NCBI GenBank assembly: GCA_014871385.1
Contig: CM026431.1
Span: 7,053,778 to 7,117,777, forward strand
From: Ceratodon purpureus
Lineage: Eukaryota > Streptophyta > Bryopsida > Pseudoditrichales > Ditrichaceae
DNA length: 64,000 nt
Direction: 5' to 3'
The notes under the pieces are model-generated. The model had not been told where the DNA came from. It worked only from the letters and a program-made list of their open reading frames with translations, and did no database searches. A program made the position numbers and the translations under genes. Below are positions 33,101-44,075 of this stretch, in pieces. Numbering within the stretch: the stretch's first letter is position 1; the number at the start of each line of letters is the position of its first letter.

Positions 33101-33861
33101 GGCAGGCGAGGCGGTCCGGGTCTTCGTTTTTGCATGTTTTCCCCCTATATTCCTTATCAGTAAAGTATTTGTGTTTTGTAAGTACTGTGCGTGATTTCCC
33201 GCTAAGTGTGAATGATCCGGGAAGGATATGAGAGTTCCGCTGTAGCTCGGATAGGAAGGTGATGGGAGTTGCGACGAGACCCGAACCGGAAAGGAAATGG
33301 GATTGAGCGGAAAGATTTAGCGGATTGTCGTAGGAGTGAAGCCTCACTGTTCCGTCCCCAAATCAACCTCATACGGAATAGCCGTCGCTAGGGTCGAAGC
33401 GGATCAAGAACTACTTGGTCGGGCTCCCTGAACTTCTGAAGAGGTTCCGTGCACAGTGAGAGGGGGAGTCGGAACGTGGTACGGGTCGCCTAGGGATAAT
33501 CGGATCCTGGTTCTCCCAGATCCGGATTGGTTTGTCGTTGTAGTCCCACGGATCGGAGAGGATCGTTTGTGTGACCTGCTGGCCAGAGTACTCTAGGACA
33601 GTTGTGAGACGGTAACTGATCCGAGACGTTGGGGTTTGTGGACGAAACACCTAATGAGAGAAGAATAGAGAAAGAGATAGTTCAGGAGTTACGTTCCGAA
33701 GACACTATCCGAGCGGTGGCAAGGCTCGGAACGATTAGAAGTAACTACTTGGTGAAACACTATTGAATCCCTGGATGATACTCGGAACCTAGTGACAGTA
33801 CGGAAGTTTACGCTCAATTAGAGCGCTATCCGGATGTTAGTTGCGTTTCCGTGTTCCGACA
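30192..33861 (+). repeat. Retro1 3' LTR (3670 bp)
   Basis: The same length as the 5' LTR, with ends TGTGGGATCC and GTTCCGACA. Differences noticed: g at 31316 and g at 31556. It contains the second TATA box at 30557-30563 and the second copy of the 736-residue ORF. Sequence after the ORF (32927-33861) is again without a recognised gene. Confidence 0.96.
30716..32926 (+). CDS. LTR-embedded protein of unknown function, 736 residues (3' copy)
   Basis: A second copy of the protein at 3016-5226, differing by two residues: Glu for Lys in the KEDETYTHAK region and Asp for Asn in SSDRGF. Same globular front, coiled coil and basic tail. Because the 3' LTR also contains the TATA box, this copy could be transcribed independently of the rest of the element and of MULE1. 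With reverse transcription copying one LTR to both ends, the gene is doubled at every integration. Confidence 0.8.
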   Translation: MAHVQCSILSPGTPVKESDMEELITDLTRMRCEGLLARPWLLKSEVMVREVLEGPDNRWDNTIRGKPTLWNAEQWAAAYGFEQTGLLWATRTDKYVQDRFHGKIHRDNGYEIDACKDRRQRQVLAFLVPILYPQKPAQVTITVGNTILGAYSGERPVNWAALMAEVVQKMVPTIGKKPTPLSPFLFHLYHAYELLSDKEDETYTHAKNCLKFSEIPPGMEPDPRGELSDTTSSEDEDDTKEVPNPGATRAQSRSRSEQAASRHAEPSTARGDPERREVSSDRGFPLDLFRGIREETHRAQASYDRIETLFRRVCTSLGGCLPEEVIREVELLKDAPNLRSEKKRLELQLQELTKELAAKSDEIRKFHAEQEETLGELRKLVGSSGAVINKARLFDENVVQPADFGDKQRIIMILSKCEHSMIMILKKIRQLLNPSTGSPNLGVAGRSLPLPGSPSRAVVGESRGVGFRTPIGSNLQVEERMTVEEAAMTNRTIAEVLREHQAQVASPGTSTVQQSCALPTGQVEVTGTTVTERRIEERTVSEQVTRTVQPDALPRLGEEVIIANYRGEIAGPEWGQASSPPGRTRVTQEGGLTPSPTAKTGTVTPTPTGTPAADSPPNSVGAYRRLRKRKEPTEKVPITISESDSETHESSPVGTTGTETRTPTSGTPPAHMIPKSPKSPKPRIVTRLSLEAQERESKAERSARRKAARAAGAGGSEPRVTRSKDREQESHKKPKK

Positions 33862-33866
33862 CATGT
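33862..33866. repeat. Retro1 target-site duplication, right copy (catgt)
   Basis: Matches 2487-2491 exactly and marks the return to the pre-insertion DNA. Confidence 0.93.
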
Positions 33867-34928
33867 GAGCCCTAGGATTGCGTGACTGGTCATCGTAAGA
33901 TTTTCCACTTCTGAGCCGTGCGATTGTATCATTCTGGGCGGTCAGATTGGTTATTTTCTAGCCTGACACGTGTATTATCTAGAGCAATTACCGGTAGTTT
34001 GTGCAGTTCATCGATACCCGGCAGTCCATACATACCCGGAATTCCCTGCATACGCGGCAGTATACATATACCCGGAAATACTTGCATACCCGGCAATCAT
34101 ACCATACCCGGCTGTGCATGTAGATATGGAGGTACCAGTATACCCGGATTGACCGCTATACCTTGCAGTCGCTACATACCCGTAAGTTCAGGGTATACCC
34201 GGCAGTCACCCTCGTCGGTGGGGATGGAGACCACCACCGTTAGATCTTTCCTCGTAGATACTCACACGTGTCGCGTTGTATAGCTTGCGTTCAATTGATT
34301 TTCGACCGTCCGATCGAGGACTTCATCCATGGCCAGCAATGATCTGGATATCCGCGTTTTCTACGGGGTATTTTTCGACATATCCGGAATGCACCCATTA
34401 CTGCCATTATGCAGTAAATGCATAGCGGAGAAAGAGCTGGAGCGACATGATTCGGTATGTGTTTTATAAATCATCAACCGTGCTATTCGGGTTCCATGGA
34501 CAAGTGAGTTGAACCTGGCGACCTCGACGATCAATGTATCCAGTGCACCACGTTATCGAGATTGGACAAAACATTACATACTAACCTGTTCATCGTTGTC
34601 TCTCTGCCACCCGAGCAATGGATAGACACGATTTCAGGAGAGTAAACCAAGGTAACCCTCTGTGGATAAAACTTTATTCATATCTGACACAAGATATCCA
34701 GAAATCGGTGTACATCTCATTCCACACATGCACACTGCTACAATGTGACGCAGTTTCCGGTTATGATAGCCCAGCTAACCACTTCCGGGCCAATGCTTCT
34801 GATCCTGGTCCATGCGACCATCAACTGCGTCCTCGGACATGGTCCGGCAACGACGTCGTCCTTCCTCTGCATCAATCTTCCCGGTCCTGTCAACGACCAC
34901 GGAATAGCGACGCCTTTCCCCGGCGACG
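33867..34928. repeat. Degenerate ATACCCGG repeats and non-coding DNA
   Basis: From about 34010 to 34205 the motif CATACCCGGCAGT, or parts of it, recurs roughly ten times at irregular spacing near 20 bases. This is a decayed minisatellite. Short open frames over it are by-products of the repeat. The rest, to 34928, shows no supported gene. Confidence 0.6.
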
Positions 34929-37914
34929 TTACATGATCTCCAAGAGATAGTCTGTGTTCCACATTACCCAGGCCATGCCCTCTGTAGTGGAACTAATAGC
35001 ATCTTCCATTACCTGTATGTGTGTCTGCTTTGCAGCGTACATGGGGGTCACCCCTTGGACGAAGACGTCTTCGATCTGCACCCACTGCACCCCAACTTCG
35101 CAGGGTCGGTTCGAGGGCTGTTTCGACTTCTGCACTTTGTATTGCGTACCCGCCCGCCCTTTCGCCACGGCAGTTCCATGATGCTCTGGGTGCAATACCC
35201 ATACATCTTTGTGTACCCTCACGGGGTCCTGGACATGGAGAATGTGTCCATCGTTAGAGTATAACGCCATTGTGGAATGTCTACTGTAGTTGAGCCATGC
35301 TATTAGAGTTAGCGTTGCTTCGCATAGAGAGATCAACTTCAATATATGTACGCGGCATGAATTGAAACTAAAGGAGTGCCATAATGTGGTACCTGTCCTG
35401 ATCGAGGCGACAGGTTCTGCGTTGAGGCGTTCTCTGCCAACCGTCGGGGCTTCCGCTTCTGGCGCGACATCTTCTGCTGCAGATCGGTTTTAGCACCTTC
35501 TACATCACGACACCCGTCACCATGCACCACCCCGACCTCTGAATCGTCGTCGTCGTTACGGCTTTGCCTCCTTCTTTTTATAATATTTGTGTTCGGGTCC
35601 CGAGGAGGCACCGATCTCGCGAAGCCTGCACCCACATATAATGTCGTTCAAAGTCATCCCGTCATTAGTATTAACTTTATACTGGCGTAGGCACATCAAA
35701 GCGAATAGGATGTCGCGGATAAAACACAAACGTCCTACCTGCCGAGAGAGGGTGATCGCCAATGTCTTCACTGTCTGGGGTGGTCATATCGACATGAGAG
35801 AGGCAAGATGCTCTACCTGAATTTCGAACTGGTTAATTCGCGGCGGCACCGTCTTCTCCAGACTCGGATGTTCTCCTAGTGACAGAGACGTCCTCATGTG
35901 ACAACTCCTCGTTCGGCAGATTCGTTCCACCGTCTGTGATTATGACCGACTCAACTACTGCGGTCGCCGATGTGTGTGCTTCGTCCTCTGCTGCAACAGG
36001 TGATTGGGCTGGGACAGTCGATGCGACTTTGTATTTTTCTCCCATTCCCAAACTTCCTGTACCAGCCCCCCCCTTTGTAAGACTCAGCTTGTACAGTTCT
36101 AAGGTTAGGGACTCTACCTGCCTTTTCATCGCGGATACCTCCACTATCTTCAATGACATGGCCTCTTTGGTGATTTCGCTTTCCTTCTCTAAGGCAGCTA
36201 CTTTCATCTTTGTCCTCGACATGTCCAGTAGAACATTTTGTAGTCCACGTCGTAGAGTGTGAACTAGCTCATCTAGCCCGTCGTCCATACCGTCGGCGAG
36301 AACAATGTTTCCAGTCTGCTCTGACGTGGGAGGGGTCTCCAGCCGCTCATCGAGAAGGGACGTTGATACATGCAGAGTGCGTGACGTTCCCACTCCCTGG
36401 GGGATACTATCAGACCATCTGTCCACCATGTCCGTGTTCATGTCGCTGTGAGAGGCGAGGTCTGCATTCTCCTGCGCAAACATGATCACATAATTCTCAT
36501 CCAGAAATCGTACACATGCACTCGCATTAACATCATAATACCCTTCTCTGTAGTAAGTCATGGCTCCAAAAAAGTGAATTGAACCTATTTGCAATCAATG
36601 CATGCTATAGACAGAGATTGGACGACTATGGACCACAGTCAAGTATGCATGCCGATAAAGGCATGCGGACTGCGAGTCATCTTATGCAGGAGCGAAGACA
36701 AGCCGTACCATCGCGGCCTCGGGGTTATAACCGGAGCCGACGTTGGATCCCTCAGAATTGGACGTTACGCCACTGTCTCGCATCAAATCCACAGGTCGTC
36801 TACATCCTCTCGCCCTTGTCATCCTTTCGCTCTCTTCGATGACTGGCTCGGACGTCCACTGCGCTACCAATGCAGGGTAGCGTTTTATCGGACAATTTGG
36901 ATGGCGCGTCTTGTTCTTTATCCAGTACTTCTTCCATTGATACCGTGTCCAACTCAGCGCTTCCTGTAAGTATGACTTTATGTAATCTTGTCGCAGGGGC
37001 GGGTCGAAACTAAAGCTGGCGTGAATATCGTGCTCTATAAGCTGGAACGCCGAAGGTGGGTGCAGGTTGAACTCCTTCAAGCTAACGTCTAATACTCTTC
37101 CCGCTGTGTCCCTTATAGCCCTGTTTAGAATCGACTTCAGTGATGTTACATTCCCATTGGCATCAGTCGGAATTCGAGGAAGCGCAGCAGCCGCGTTGGG
37201 GCCACGCTGGTTCCTCATGAACTCGTTTCTCTGACGGCGCATGAGGTTCCGTCGATGATGCGGGCTCCCTTCCACTCCGCCAGTAGTCGCAGATACTACC
37301 GGGGATGATATCGACGACGGCGACATCATCTGCTGTGAGAAAGGTACGCGGCCCTGGGGTGAGAAACGTTCTACTCCACCGAGCATAGGTTGTCTATCCG
37401 GCATCACACCATGGTTGGCGGGGCGGGGTGCATGCGTGGGAGGCGGCCGCGCTTGCTGTGACAGTATGACAGTGCAACCTGGTCCGTCCAAAATTCCAAC
37501 GTCGCCGGCGGACCTCGAAGTCATCGCCGCCGGTGATATAAGCACAGGCGAGTTTTCCAAGCACATATCTCCGTCGTTTGAATGACCTCCCGAACTCTCC
37601 CCGACCATGAACGTGCTCTCCCCGCCCAGTAACGACCTCCGTGCATTCGGCAAAGGGGTTACGTCGGCGCCAACCACGGTTTTCCCCTTCGCCTGTCTTT
37701 GAGTCTCGACATACGCTTCGTACGCCCGTTGGAACATAGGATGTTCCATGAATGCCATGCGTGACGCTCCTGAATTCGACGTCGTCTCTTGGTACTCTGG
37801 GGTCGACGGGGGCACGTGAGGGGTCCGTGGGATGCCTGAAATTGCTGTTCCGGACGACGGAAGGAGAGTATGAATACTCTGTAGCAAATCAGCGACATCT
37901 CCACCCTGCAACAC
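34929..37914 (-). pseudogene. TNPA-like second protein of a CACTA (En/Spm) element, three coding blocks
   Basis: Minus-strand blocks at 37914-36682, about 36561-35833 and about 35342-34929 are probably exons of one gene. The first has a Ser/Pro-rich start (FMEHPMFQRAYEAYVETQR), a basic patch (RRNLMRRQRNEFMRNQRG) and then DYIKSYLQEALSWTRYQWKKYW and YPALVAQWTS. These resemble the plant Ptta/En/Spm Transposase_24-type region. The second has a coiled-coil stretch (RTKMKVAALEKESEITKEAM). The third ends WVQIEDVFVQGVTPMY and GMAWVMW. Family resemblance is by eye. The relation to the TNP2 fragment nearby on the other strand supports a CACTA origin. Starts are not at clear ATGs, so the copy may be decayed. 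Confidence 0.45.
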
Positions 37915-38838
37915 ATCGCACCACTAGGCATACCGCATGAGACCTGCACTGAAGCTGTCATGCAACTGGACAGGCAAAACAAGGAAACGACGAAGCAGAT
38001 GTAGCAATGGCACAACCGGATGCTGTCATGCCCGAAGATAACACACGTACCATGGCCCAACCTTCCACGCCCTCCATCTCCACTGCAGGACTGAACGAGG
38101 TGATGACGGCTGCTACGAGGAATGTATGAATCGGTTCCGCCTCTCACAGAGTGCTTGTGAGTAGAGTGATGAGACAATGGAGACCAAAGGATGTTGAAGG
38201 GAAGAAGGAGTTCACTTGGCGTCGACCACGTTCAGGACCCGTGAGAACTGCAGTTAGTCAAACCCCACTCGCCTTCCATTGCGGGAGAACTGCTGTTCTA
38301 ACATCGCCATATCCGGGGTACAATAGCGAGGAGATACACAAGTTGACAATGACCCTATCATCCCACGGCAAACGGCAACCATCTGAGGGGATGTCACGAC
38401 GATATACCAACATGTGTCCTCTCAAATTCGGTGGCAGCGCGTTAGGTTCGGGACGACAACATGTCCACATGCGTTGATTCGGACGGCGTCTACGTAGTAC
38501 CTTTTGGGCATGGTATCGTTACATGAACACAAAACCTGCTTAATTTCGCTCATTTTCATTCCGAGTTTCAACGCTGTTGAGGTACGTTTTTTTCCTTCAC
38601 ACTCTGCTGTGCATTGCTCCTATGTCGCACCTGAATTGTGAAATTGCGCCATGCTCCTGCTCCATTCGAGATAGACAAATGTTTTTTCACTGCACAGACG
38701 TAGTTTAGTTGCGGAATTAAGCGAACTGTCCCTATTGATCCATACTTCACGTGCATTCAATCAGATATCATAGTTCAGGTACATTTACTTTGCATTATCG
38801 CAATATTGAGGTGTACCGAGGTATAGCGTCAGAGTTGA
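37915..38838. other. No gene recognised between the CACTA-related genes
   Basis: About 0.9 kb without supported coding. Probably the shared upstream region of the minus-strand TNPA-like gene and the plus-strand ORF that follows. No CACTA-type terminal repeat was found. Confidence 0.4.
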
Positions 38839-39348
38839 ATGAGGAGCAAGTCTTCCCTGATGGCCATCGAGAGTCACTCTTGCGAGGGTGAATACGAGGA
38901 CTGGTTGATCGGGGACGGCCAGGCGGCTGTGGAAGACTACCTCCGCATAGCACACGAGCACAACGCCGCATTAGCGATGAGAGACGCCGGAGTACCCCTC
39001 CCTCCGGGTCATTTCTCCGGATACCTCCCCGTTTCTACTCTGACCGTCCTTCACGCTCTGCCTCTAGACGTTGTTTCGAAAGTAATATGGCCATTGCTGA
39101 TGGAGTCACGATGCCACTTGGAGAATTATAGGCTATGCTCCACTTTACGTTGTGTTTCAACCGGCTGGAAAGAGTACGTCGAACGTCAGAGGGAGTGGAC
39201 GCTAGGCATGGTCGCCCATGCTCGGCATAGACAGCAACGATTAGAAGAGGAGGCCTCCGATGATTTCCACAGAAGCACTGATTCGGAGACAGACTCGGAA
39301 TGGCAAGACAACGACGCCTTCGACTACTGGGACGATATGGCGCCATAG
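38839..39348 (+). CDS. Possible F-box-like protein, 169 residues
   Basis: ATG-to-TAG frame in one exon. The middle (LPLDVVSKVIWPLLME ... YRLCSTLRCVSTGWKEYV) has the spacing of an F-box: LP at the start, hydrophobic helix positions, then V-S-x-x-W. The C terminus is strongly acidic with Ser/Asp clusters (DSETDSEWQDNDAFDYWDD). F-box proteins link substrates to SCF ubiquitin ligases. Here only the box-like part is visible and there is no substrate-binding repeat. It could instead be a chance resemblance in an element-encoded protein. Confidence 0.4.
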   Translation: MRSKSSLMAIESHSCEGEYEDWLIGDGQAAVEDYLRIAHEHNAALAMRDAGVPLPPGHFSGYLPVSTLTVLHALPLDVVSKVIWPLLMESRCHLENYRLCSTLRCVSTGWKEYVERQREWTLGMVAHARHRQQRLEEEASDDFHRSTDSETDSEWQDNDAFDYWDDMAP

Positions 39349-40278
39349 TTTGCTTTCCGAATAGGCTTCTGCTTAAGTCGTAGTTAGTACACTCTGAATA
39401 TGGAGTGTTCTGATATGGATGACTTCTATTACCCCCGCTATGCTCCCTCCTGTCGAGGGAAACTAGGATGGATGGATAGCAAGCTGTAATGCTGTTTTTT
39501 TAATATCGACGAATGACTTTTAGAATTCCTGCGTGTGCTGTTTTTTTCACTATATCTCAAATTAGGGCATATTGAATATGAAAGGTCGTCTTCCATTTCT
39601 GTGTGTTTTTACTCTAGCTTTGCTGTATCGCCTTCGCTTTCGTTAGGTTCCACTATGCCCGATTTAGGGGTTCAGGTGGCGTGGGTTGTAAGCGGAAACA
39701 TGCCTGCCTCCTTTAGTCGTTAGTCTTGGTCGGCCTCTCCGTGGCTAGAGCAGTTGTGGAATAATAGCTACGGTTTAACCCGCTATTGTATGGGGATCGA
39801 ATTGGATTCTGTAGCTCCTGCCTCTTCTAGTTATTTCACAGACACGCGTATCACGGCATAGCTGAATGCCTATGTGTCCTGTACTATTCGCGTTAGCTTG
39901 CGCTGAGCCCGCGATCTTTGTTGTCGACTTCGCGATGCGAGAGCTTAGACCGATTACCAATCGACGGCCCATTCTCCCAATTTCAACACGCTTTCGATTC
40001 AGATCCCAACATACTGATTATGGCTAGTTTCGAAGGCACCGTTGTCAACTCGGGTTATGTAGCCTCTCTCTCCCAACCTGCACATAGTCTGTGTGACGTC
40101 TGCATTCCCCAAGTCACGAAGCGATTGATACGGAAGTGTTGCCGGAACACAGGTTTTTAGGGTTCTAAGTGTTTCAAAACCTTACCGATTTTCAATTTTT
40201 GTGCGACAATTCTCTCACGTACAGTTAATGGTTGTGCTTATCCTAATCAGGGAGCCCTATGACAAACTTGGAGTCGCC
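39349..40278. other. No gene recognised upstream of the TNP2 fragment
   Basis: About 0.9 kb with no supported coding region, likely the promoter side of the TNP2-like gene. Confidence 0.4.
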
Positions 40279-41424
40279 ATGCCGTACCGTCGCCCCCAAG
40301 GGAGGTTACCTATAGATCATTTGGGAAGACAGCGTGACCGGGACGCAAAGCTCTTAAGGAGGGAGATGGCCAGAGCCCGAACACAAGGTCTAGCTCGTGT
40401 GAGATGTCCGTGCCGGGTATGCAACCGGGGTGTTTGATCGTGGTACTCTATCAAGACTGTGTCCCAGCACATCAGTGACTACGGCTACCATCCTTGGCAG
40501 CGTGGAAGCTCTGAGGTGCAATCCTATACTATTTTGTATTTCAATGTTCTACTTTACCCCATAAAATCTCGGTTGCTATCACCCCATACAATCTTCCAGA
40601 ATACTCTTATACTACAACGTAGGTCTGTTCAGCTTCTTACCACTTACCCCGAGTTCTGCAGGGATTTGAGGGAGACGAGTCCGATGGGGAGTGGGATGAG
40701 CACATTGCTAGAGAATACGGTGAGGCAGCCAGACGAAGTAGAGCGATAGTGCGGGACCCTGAAGTCGCTGGAGTGGACGTCGTAGAGGTTTTAAGGCAGA
40801 CATTCGGGCTCTGGGATGATCTCCGGGGCACTGTGACAGACGATGCAGAAGCGCGTGGAGCAACACAACAGGAACAAGCTCTTGAGGACCAGGGCGATGA
40901 CGGACATCCTCTGGGTGCACAGAGTTTGCCGAGCAGTCCACAGGAATCACCTTTCCATGGCATGGAGTTCGGATATGATAGTGGAGATGATCTCGACTGG
41001 GGAGACCCAGACGCAATGGACGAGGCCACCGCTGCTCAACTAGAGCAAATTCAGGAAGTTGCACGAGTGCCTCTATACGAAGGGTCTCATTTATCGAGCC
41101 TGGAGGCGGTGATTCTGTTGCTCAACCAGCTAAGAGGGAACAATGCTACTAACGTCCAGACAGACCAGTTATTTGCTCTCCTTCACAGGGTGATTCTGCC
41201 GCAGCCAAACACTCTACCCGATTCGGAGTATGCTGCGTCGCAGATGCTCGGAAAACTTGGGTTGGAATTCAACTGCATTGACGTGTGTCAAAACAACTGC
41301 GTGCTTTTTAGGGGGGAGTACGCAGATAATGTTCTCTGCCTTAGCTGCGGTTCTCCTAGACGACGAAGGCACGGCAACTCCATGGTACCGGTGAAGATCC
41401 TCCGGCATTTTCCACTTGGAGAGC
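40279..41424 (+). pseudogene. TNP2-like CACTA (En/Spm) transposase, N-terminal part, truncated
   Basis: Exon 1 (40279-40515) has the basic start and RCPCRVCNRG typical of plant TNP2, then HISDYGYHPWQ, which corresponds to the family's HL...GF...Y..W. An in-frame TGA at 40435-40437 lies between them, probably CGA changed by CpG decay. Exon 2 (40662-41424, cag/ acceptor, phase 0) carries GYDSGDDLDWGD, LPDSEYAASQMLGKLGLEF and the signature DVCQNNCVLFRGEY ... CLSCGSPRRRR ... VPVKILRHFPL. Similarity stops at 41424, where Retro2 begins. The catalytic part is absent. The family excises CACTA elements. This copy cannot do so. Confidence 0.82.
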
Positions 41425-41644
41425 TGTCGGAACACGCGTTGTACGAAATATCCCCCTTGGGTGTTCAAAAGTGATAAAACACCTTAAAAGTGACTCGTGT
41501 ATCGTTCCTGGGATTCTGTGAAGTGAGCAGAGTAGAGTGAATCTAGTGGAGGTGTCAAACCACCCAAAACGTAAGCAAAACCGGAGGTTTAAACTACCTC
41601 CTATAAGGTTTTCCGGAAAGTCAAATCCGGATCCTTTCCTTTCC

Positions 41645-41768
41645 GGATCCGGAAACTCGGATCTTGCAAACCCGGATCCGGAAACTCGGATCTTGCAAAC
41701 CCGGATCCGGAAACTCGGATCTTGCAAACCCGGATCCGGAAACTCGGATCTTGCAAATCCGGATCCGG
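41645..41768. repeat. 29-bp tandem repeat in the Retro2 LTR
   Basis: Four units of ggatccggaaactcggatct plus tgcaaaccc at 41645, 41674, 41703 and 41732, then a broken fifth. GGATCC and TCCGGA palindromes are embedded. It may be an LTR enhancer repeat. Confidence 0.93.
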
Positions 41769-42012
41769 TTCACAACAAGTTAACACAAAATGAAGTTTAA
41801 CCTCTATATCAGAGGGTGCCGTTGGTATTTAGGAAGGATGGCTCCTACCCTTCTAGAGATTTGAGTGGCTGAAGTACCACTATCAAGACAATAAAACAAC
41901 AACAAACACAAAGGATGCAGTTACTTCCTCACAACTATTCCGGGTTGACAATCCGGTCCAGCAGGTCACACAGGAAATCCCCACAATCCTACCAATACTA
42001 CAACGACGAACC

Positions 42013-42165
42013 TATCCGGATCCGGATCTTTCCGGATCCTTCCGGATCTTTCCGGATCCTTCCAGATCTATCCGGATCCTTCCGGATTTATCCGGATCTT
42101 TCCGGATCCTTCCGGATCCTTCCGAAACTTTCCGGAACTTTCCGGATATCCGGATCTGGATCTGG
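42013..42165. repeat. TCCGGATCTT/TCCGGATCCT simple repeats in the Retro2 LTR
   Basis: About a dozen 10-base phrases of the form TCCGGATCYT in near-perfect succession, fading into TCCGGAACTT. Derived from the same TCCGGA word as the 29-bp repeat. Confidence 0.9.
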
Positions 42166-42589
42166 TTTTGGAGGGGAGTTTGGTGACCAGATAACTAGGC
42201 GACCCGTACCACTTGCTGTCTACTCCTTTCAGATACTGTGGAACCTCTTCAAAAGTTCGGTTGGCGCTTCCTAGGCTCTTCCCGGATCATACCCAACCTA
42301 GCAATGGCTATCCCACATGAAAGTTATACAAGCAAACACACCCAGTGAGGCTTCACTCCTACTACACGTAGTCTTTCAACCAGCTCTTAAACCAACCCCA
42401 AAACTAGACCCTAAGATAGATCCGGGTACTCTCCTAAGCTCCTCCCTCCAAGTGGTCCTCTCAAAGCTCACTCACACGTCTATAAGGAACTGTGGAATCA
42501 ACACTTGCAGCAAAACTCTAGATGAGACTTTACTTCATAGAGAAAAGGAAACAAAGAAAGAGGACCAGGGAGAACCGGAAGTCCCCCCC

Positions 42590-42599
42590 CCTTATAAAC
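42590..42599 (-). promoter_or_regulatory. Possible Retro2 LTR TATA box
   Basis: On the minus strand the sequence reads gtttataagg next to a G run, a plausible TATA box for this LTR. Position alone supports it. Confidence 0.4.
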
Positions 42600-43244
42600 A
42601 TAATGCCAACCCTAACCCTAACTCAAGTCAGGCGGCCACGCGCCCTCAGCACCGCCCATTTGGCGCTCCACGGAAATCTCGGAATCCTATCCCTTCCGTG
42701 AATTTTGGATCTCAGATCCACAATTTTCGGATCTCAGATCCTCCAGCCCGGAACTTGCACCCGGAACATGAACCCGGAACATGAACCCGGAACCTCCAAC
42801 CCGGATCATGAACCCGGATCTTTAAATCCGAATCTTCCAATGTGGTCTTTGGCTGAAATGCAACTCTTTTCCTTAACCCTTTTAGCATCTTAGCCCTTTC
42901 ACACTTGGCTCTATGTGCTAATTTATCTACCACTATTACTTTTGTGCTATCTAACTAAAAAATTAACACTAAAACAATTTTCCTAACCTACTTCTACTGC
43001 TATCTAGCTAAAAACTAACTTTGCAGGTTCCGACATTACCCCATTTTCAAATGTGAGAGTCCCCGCGAACAATCTGAATGAGGAATGTGAGTTGCTTCCT
43101 AGTACATACCTTTCTCATCCAATTCCGGATCTGTCATCCAAGGATGACTTTCGGATGTGGAGTTTGCAATCCGGATCTTGTACCTCGTGTCTCACTTGCT
43201 CATTGTTGTCCTTGAGCATCCCACTCGTTCCTACCCCATTTTCT

Positions 43245-43345
43245 GAGGGACGTCGCTATTCTGCGAGCGTTGAGAGGCGAGCGGAGAGCGGTGAGCGGTA
43301 ACTTTTCGGATATTTTGATGAAAAGATGATTTAGAGCGGTGAGGA
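43245..43345 (+). repeat. MULE2 left terminal repeat region
   Basis: Contains GAGCGTTGAGAGGCGAGCGG, GAGAGCGGTGAGCGG and, slightly further in, agagcggtgagg. Shares the GAGCGGAGAGCGGTGAGCG block with both ends of MULE1. The outermost base is uncertain because the other end is not in view. Confidence 0.7.
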
Positions 43346-44075
43346 TACGGTATTTTATGGATTGACAACTTTTTTTAGTTTTTAAAATTCTAAATATAGT
43401 TCGTAATGTGACCTATGGCCGTAGACAATTTCAGTGAAATGACTGGAGGACCTGGATCTATGGCCGTGGAAAATGTTGGTTTAGGGTTTAGGGCTGTACG
43501 GGCTTGCATTCGTGGAACGTTGACAGTTGAGACTTTGTATCTTTTTATACATGCTAAAGTAACCTTTCATATTACAACAACCTTTCAACCGGTCACCTCC
43601 TCAGATGCCTCCAACGATTCAAAACATCAAACTTCAATTGTTGATCACTTTTTGCCTTGATTCAACTCAGACTTCAGTGAATGACTGCTTGAGCTTGAGT
43701 TGAATACACCGTGATCCTCTTTTGAACACAACATGTGTCTGCTAATAATTTTTCTGTCAGAATTTCCAGGATCAAAATATAACATTGTTGCACATAGTAA
43801 TAGTTCTCAACCATTCGAATAGAGGATCGAAATCAGGTCTCTAGCAATCAACTTTGTTCTCTGATTTTCTTAATGTCTTCAGTTTCTCATTGCGTACATG
43901 CTTTGCGACCGAATACATGTAGTCCCCTGCAGATTCAAAACGCATCTCTTTATCTGGTTATACTGAATTCTGCCGAAAAGAAAGCCGTCAAAGGATTGGT
44001 TAGAATGGATTATACTTTCTCTCAAGGCCTAGTCCGAATTCGGTAGCTCTTCTTGGTTCTCCGCTTCGACAACGT

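Larger units (their letters stand above)
2492..33861 (+). mobile_element. Retro1: complete Athila/Tat-like Ty3/gypsy LTR retrotransposon, interrupted by MULE1
   Basis: The element runs from LTR to LTR, with a 5-bp duplication outside it and LTR ends TG...CA. Without the 18-kb MULE1 insert it would be about 13.4 kb. Order: LTR (with its own ORF), primer binding site, gag with three zinc knuckles, TGA, protease, reverse transcriptase, RNase H, [MULE1], integrase, polypurine tract, LTR. RT-before-integrase order puts it in Ty3/gypsy. The RT sequence style (LPFTDIILD, FLDGFSGYNQ, MPFGLCNAPGTFQR, FIDDF), the tRNA-Asp-like primer site and the lack of a chromodomain fit the Athila/Tat side rather than chromoviruses. 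The lineage is my recognition, not a computed tree. Confidence 0.93.
41425..43244 (-). mobile_element. Retro2: minus-strand LTR retroelement, LTR plus interior scrap
   Basis: The 3' LTR is 41425-43035 on the minus strand, with ends TGTCGGAACC and GTGTTCCGACA. The latter equals the last eleven bases of the Retro1 LTR. Next to it (43036-43070) is the inverted polypurine tract and leader also seen in Retro1, so the two elements are relatives. The LTR is only 1611 bases and has no large ORF. The interior continues to about 43244, where MULE2 begins. The remainder must lie beyond the window. Retro2 sits inside TNP2 and is the middle layer of a three-layer nest. Confidence 0.8.
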
